Source of the DNA: Streptomyces sp. NRRL F-4489
GTDB lineage: Bacteria; Actinomycetota; Actinomycetes; Streptomycetales; Streptomycetaceae
DNA: 38,173 nucleotides
Assembly (NCBI RefSeq): GCF_001509485.1
Contig: NZ_LLZI01000256.1
Span: forward strand, 1-38,173
Reading direction: 5' to 3'
The translations under genes were made by a program, and so were the position numbers. Shown here piece by piece: positions 37,473 through 38,173 of this stretch; position 1 is the first letter of the stretch; each line of letters starts with the position of its first letter. Under the pieces are notes generated by a model. The model saw only the letters and a program-made list of their open reading frames with translations. It was not told the origin of the DNA and made no database searches.

Positions 37473-38173
37473 ATGACGCACGCGATGCTGAAAGGGTCGA
37501 ACGTCCCCCTCGACGCCACCGCCGTCCGGGCCGTCCTGCGCTGGACGCCGGGCGCCGGCGTCCCCGACGTCGACGCCTCGGCCCTCCTGGTGGGGCCGGA
37601 CGGACGCGTGCGCTCCGACGCGGACTTCGTCTTCTACAACCAGCCGCGCCACCCCAGCGGCCTGGTGCGGCACCTCCCCAAGACCCGGCTGCCGGACGCC
37701 CTGACCGACACCATCGAGGCCGAACTCGCGACGCTGGAGACGTCGGTGGAGCGGGTTGTGCTCGCCGCGTCCTCGGACGGCGGCCCGTTCGGCGGGGTGG
37801 GCGATCTGCGGGTGCTGCTCTACGACGCGGCCGCGGACGGCGCCGAACCGCTCGCGGTCTTCGACGTGGTGCCCGAGACCGGCGACGAGACCGCGCTGAT
37901 CTGCGGGGAGCTGTACCGCCGCGGCGACGGCTGGAAGTTCCGCGCGCTGGGCCAGGGGTACGAGACCGGACTGGTCGGCCTGGCAACGGAGTTCGGCATC
38001 TCGGTCGAGGAGGGCGGGGGCAACGAGGGCACCGGCGACCGGCCGGCACCGGAGGACGCGGCGGCGCCCGCCCCCTCGGCCTCCCCCACCCCGGAACCAT
38101 CCACTCCGCCCGCTCCGGCCACTCCGCCCACCCCTCCCCCGTCCGCCGAAGAATCCGCCCCCGAGCCCAACGG
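37473..38173 (+). CDS. TerD family protein (truncated by window end)
   Basis: 233 codons visible, no stop before the window ends. ATG 37473 with AGGA seven nt upstream and GGAGGAAGG further up. MTHAMLKGSNVPLDATAVRAVLRW is the TerD start; GPDGRVRSDADFVFYNQPRHPSG, LAASSDGGPFGGVGDLRVLLYDA and ETALICGELYRRGDGWKFRALGQGYETGLVGLATEFGISV are the core. The GDN.TG loop of classical TerD is replaced by PRHPSGLVR, so calcium sites are altered. From about residue 185 a Pro/Glu/Ala-rich tail begins and continues beyond the end. TerD proteins bind Ca2+ and act in tellurite/stress responses. Divergent from the CitE/PRTase/HAD operon. Confidence 0.92.
   Translation, partial: MTHAMLKGSNVPLDATAVRAVLRWTPGAGVPDVDASALLVGPDGRVRSDADFVFYNQPRHPSGLVRHLPKTRLPDALTDTIEAELATLETSVERVVLAASSDGGPFGGVGDLRVLLYDAAADGAEPLAVFDVVPETGDETALICGELYRRGDGWKFRALGQGYETGLVGLATEFGISVEEGGGNEGTGDRPAPEDAAAPAPSASPTPEPSTPPAPATPPTPPPSAEESAPEPN

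Overview
The window is about 38 kb of very GC-rich, gene-dense DNA that looks like the chromosome of a Streptomyces or a close relative. Pointers are the strong G/C third-position bias, GTG and TTG starts behind GGAGG-type ribosome sites, rare TTA (bldA-type) codons confined to a few genes, DUF397/DUF6415-type proteins, a DmdR1-like iron box, and a predominance of regulators, small-molecule enzymes and membrane proteins. I see no intact transposon, prophage, CRISPR array, rRNA or replication origin.

Layout. 1-2400: the tail of a DUF397 protein and two unusual genes (HEAT-like protein, small membrane protein). They are lower in GC, each has a TTA codon, and they are separated by repeat-bearing spacers. 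2593-4918: small enzymes (alpha/beta hydrolase, parvulin prolyl isomerase, ABM monooxygenase, GNAT acetyltransferase). 4979-9564: a drug exporter fused to a MarR-like domain, divergent from a membrane-anchored peptidoglycan-binding protein with three TTA codons, then a HAD phosphatase. 9675-15938: FetB-like permease, secreted HNH nuclease, large FAD/NAD(P)-binding protein, DoxX protein under an iron box, DedA protein, universal stress protein. 16235-21454: methyltransferase, P-loop kinase, a MarR regulator with an elaborate operator translationally coupled to a hydrolase, and a cobalamin riboswitch driving a nickel/cobalt permease. 21701-23669 (minus strand): VOC protein, second DoxX protein, HFCD-type flavoprotein.

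23797-27338 is the most interesting accessory segment. It holds an XRE/TPR regulator, a DUF6415 protein, a small Cys protein, a 39-residue Pro/Asp-rich peptide and, 4 nt later, a 386-residue PIMT-like O-methyltransferase, and ends at a tRNA-Val. The peptide plus long-form PIMT pair resembles the minimal gene set of aspartimide/isoaspartate RiPPs (imiditide type). No lanthipeptide or ATP-grasp enzyme is present.

27523-31502 holds a coiled-coil membrane protein, a DUF4383 membrane protein, a FadR-type regulator and an FmdB zinc ribbon. 31619-38173 ends the window with an O-methyltransferase and a Ter-associated metabolic module on the minus strand: CitE-like lyase, a giant PRTase-TRSP-StiP-PELOTA fusion and a HAD phosphatase, probably one operon. 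A TerD gene diverges from it and runs off the window. This set matches the tellurium/stress-linked module proposed to make a nucleoside-like metabolite.
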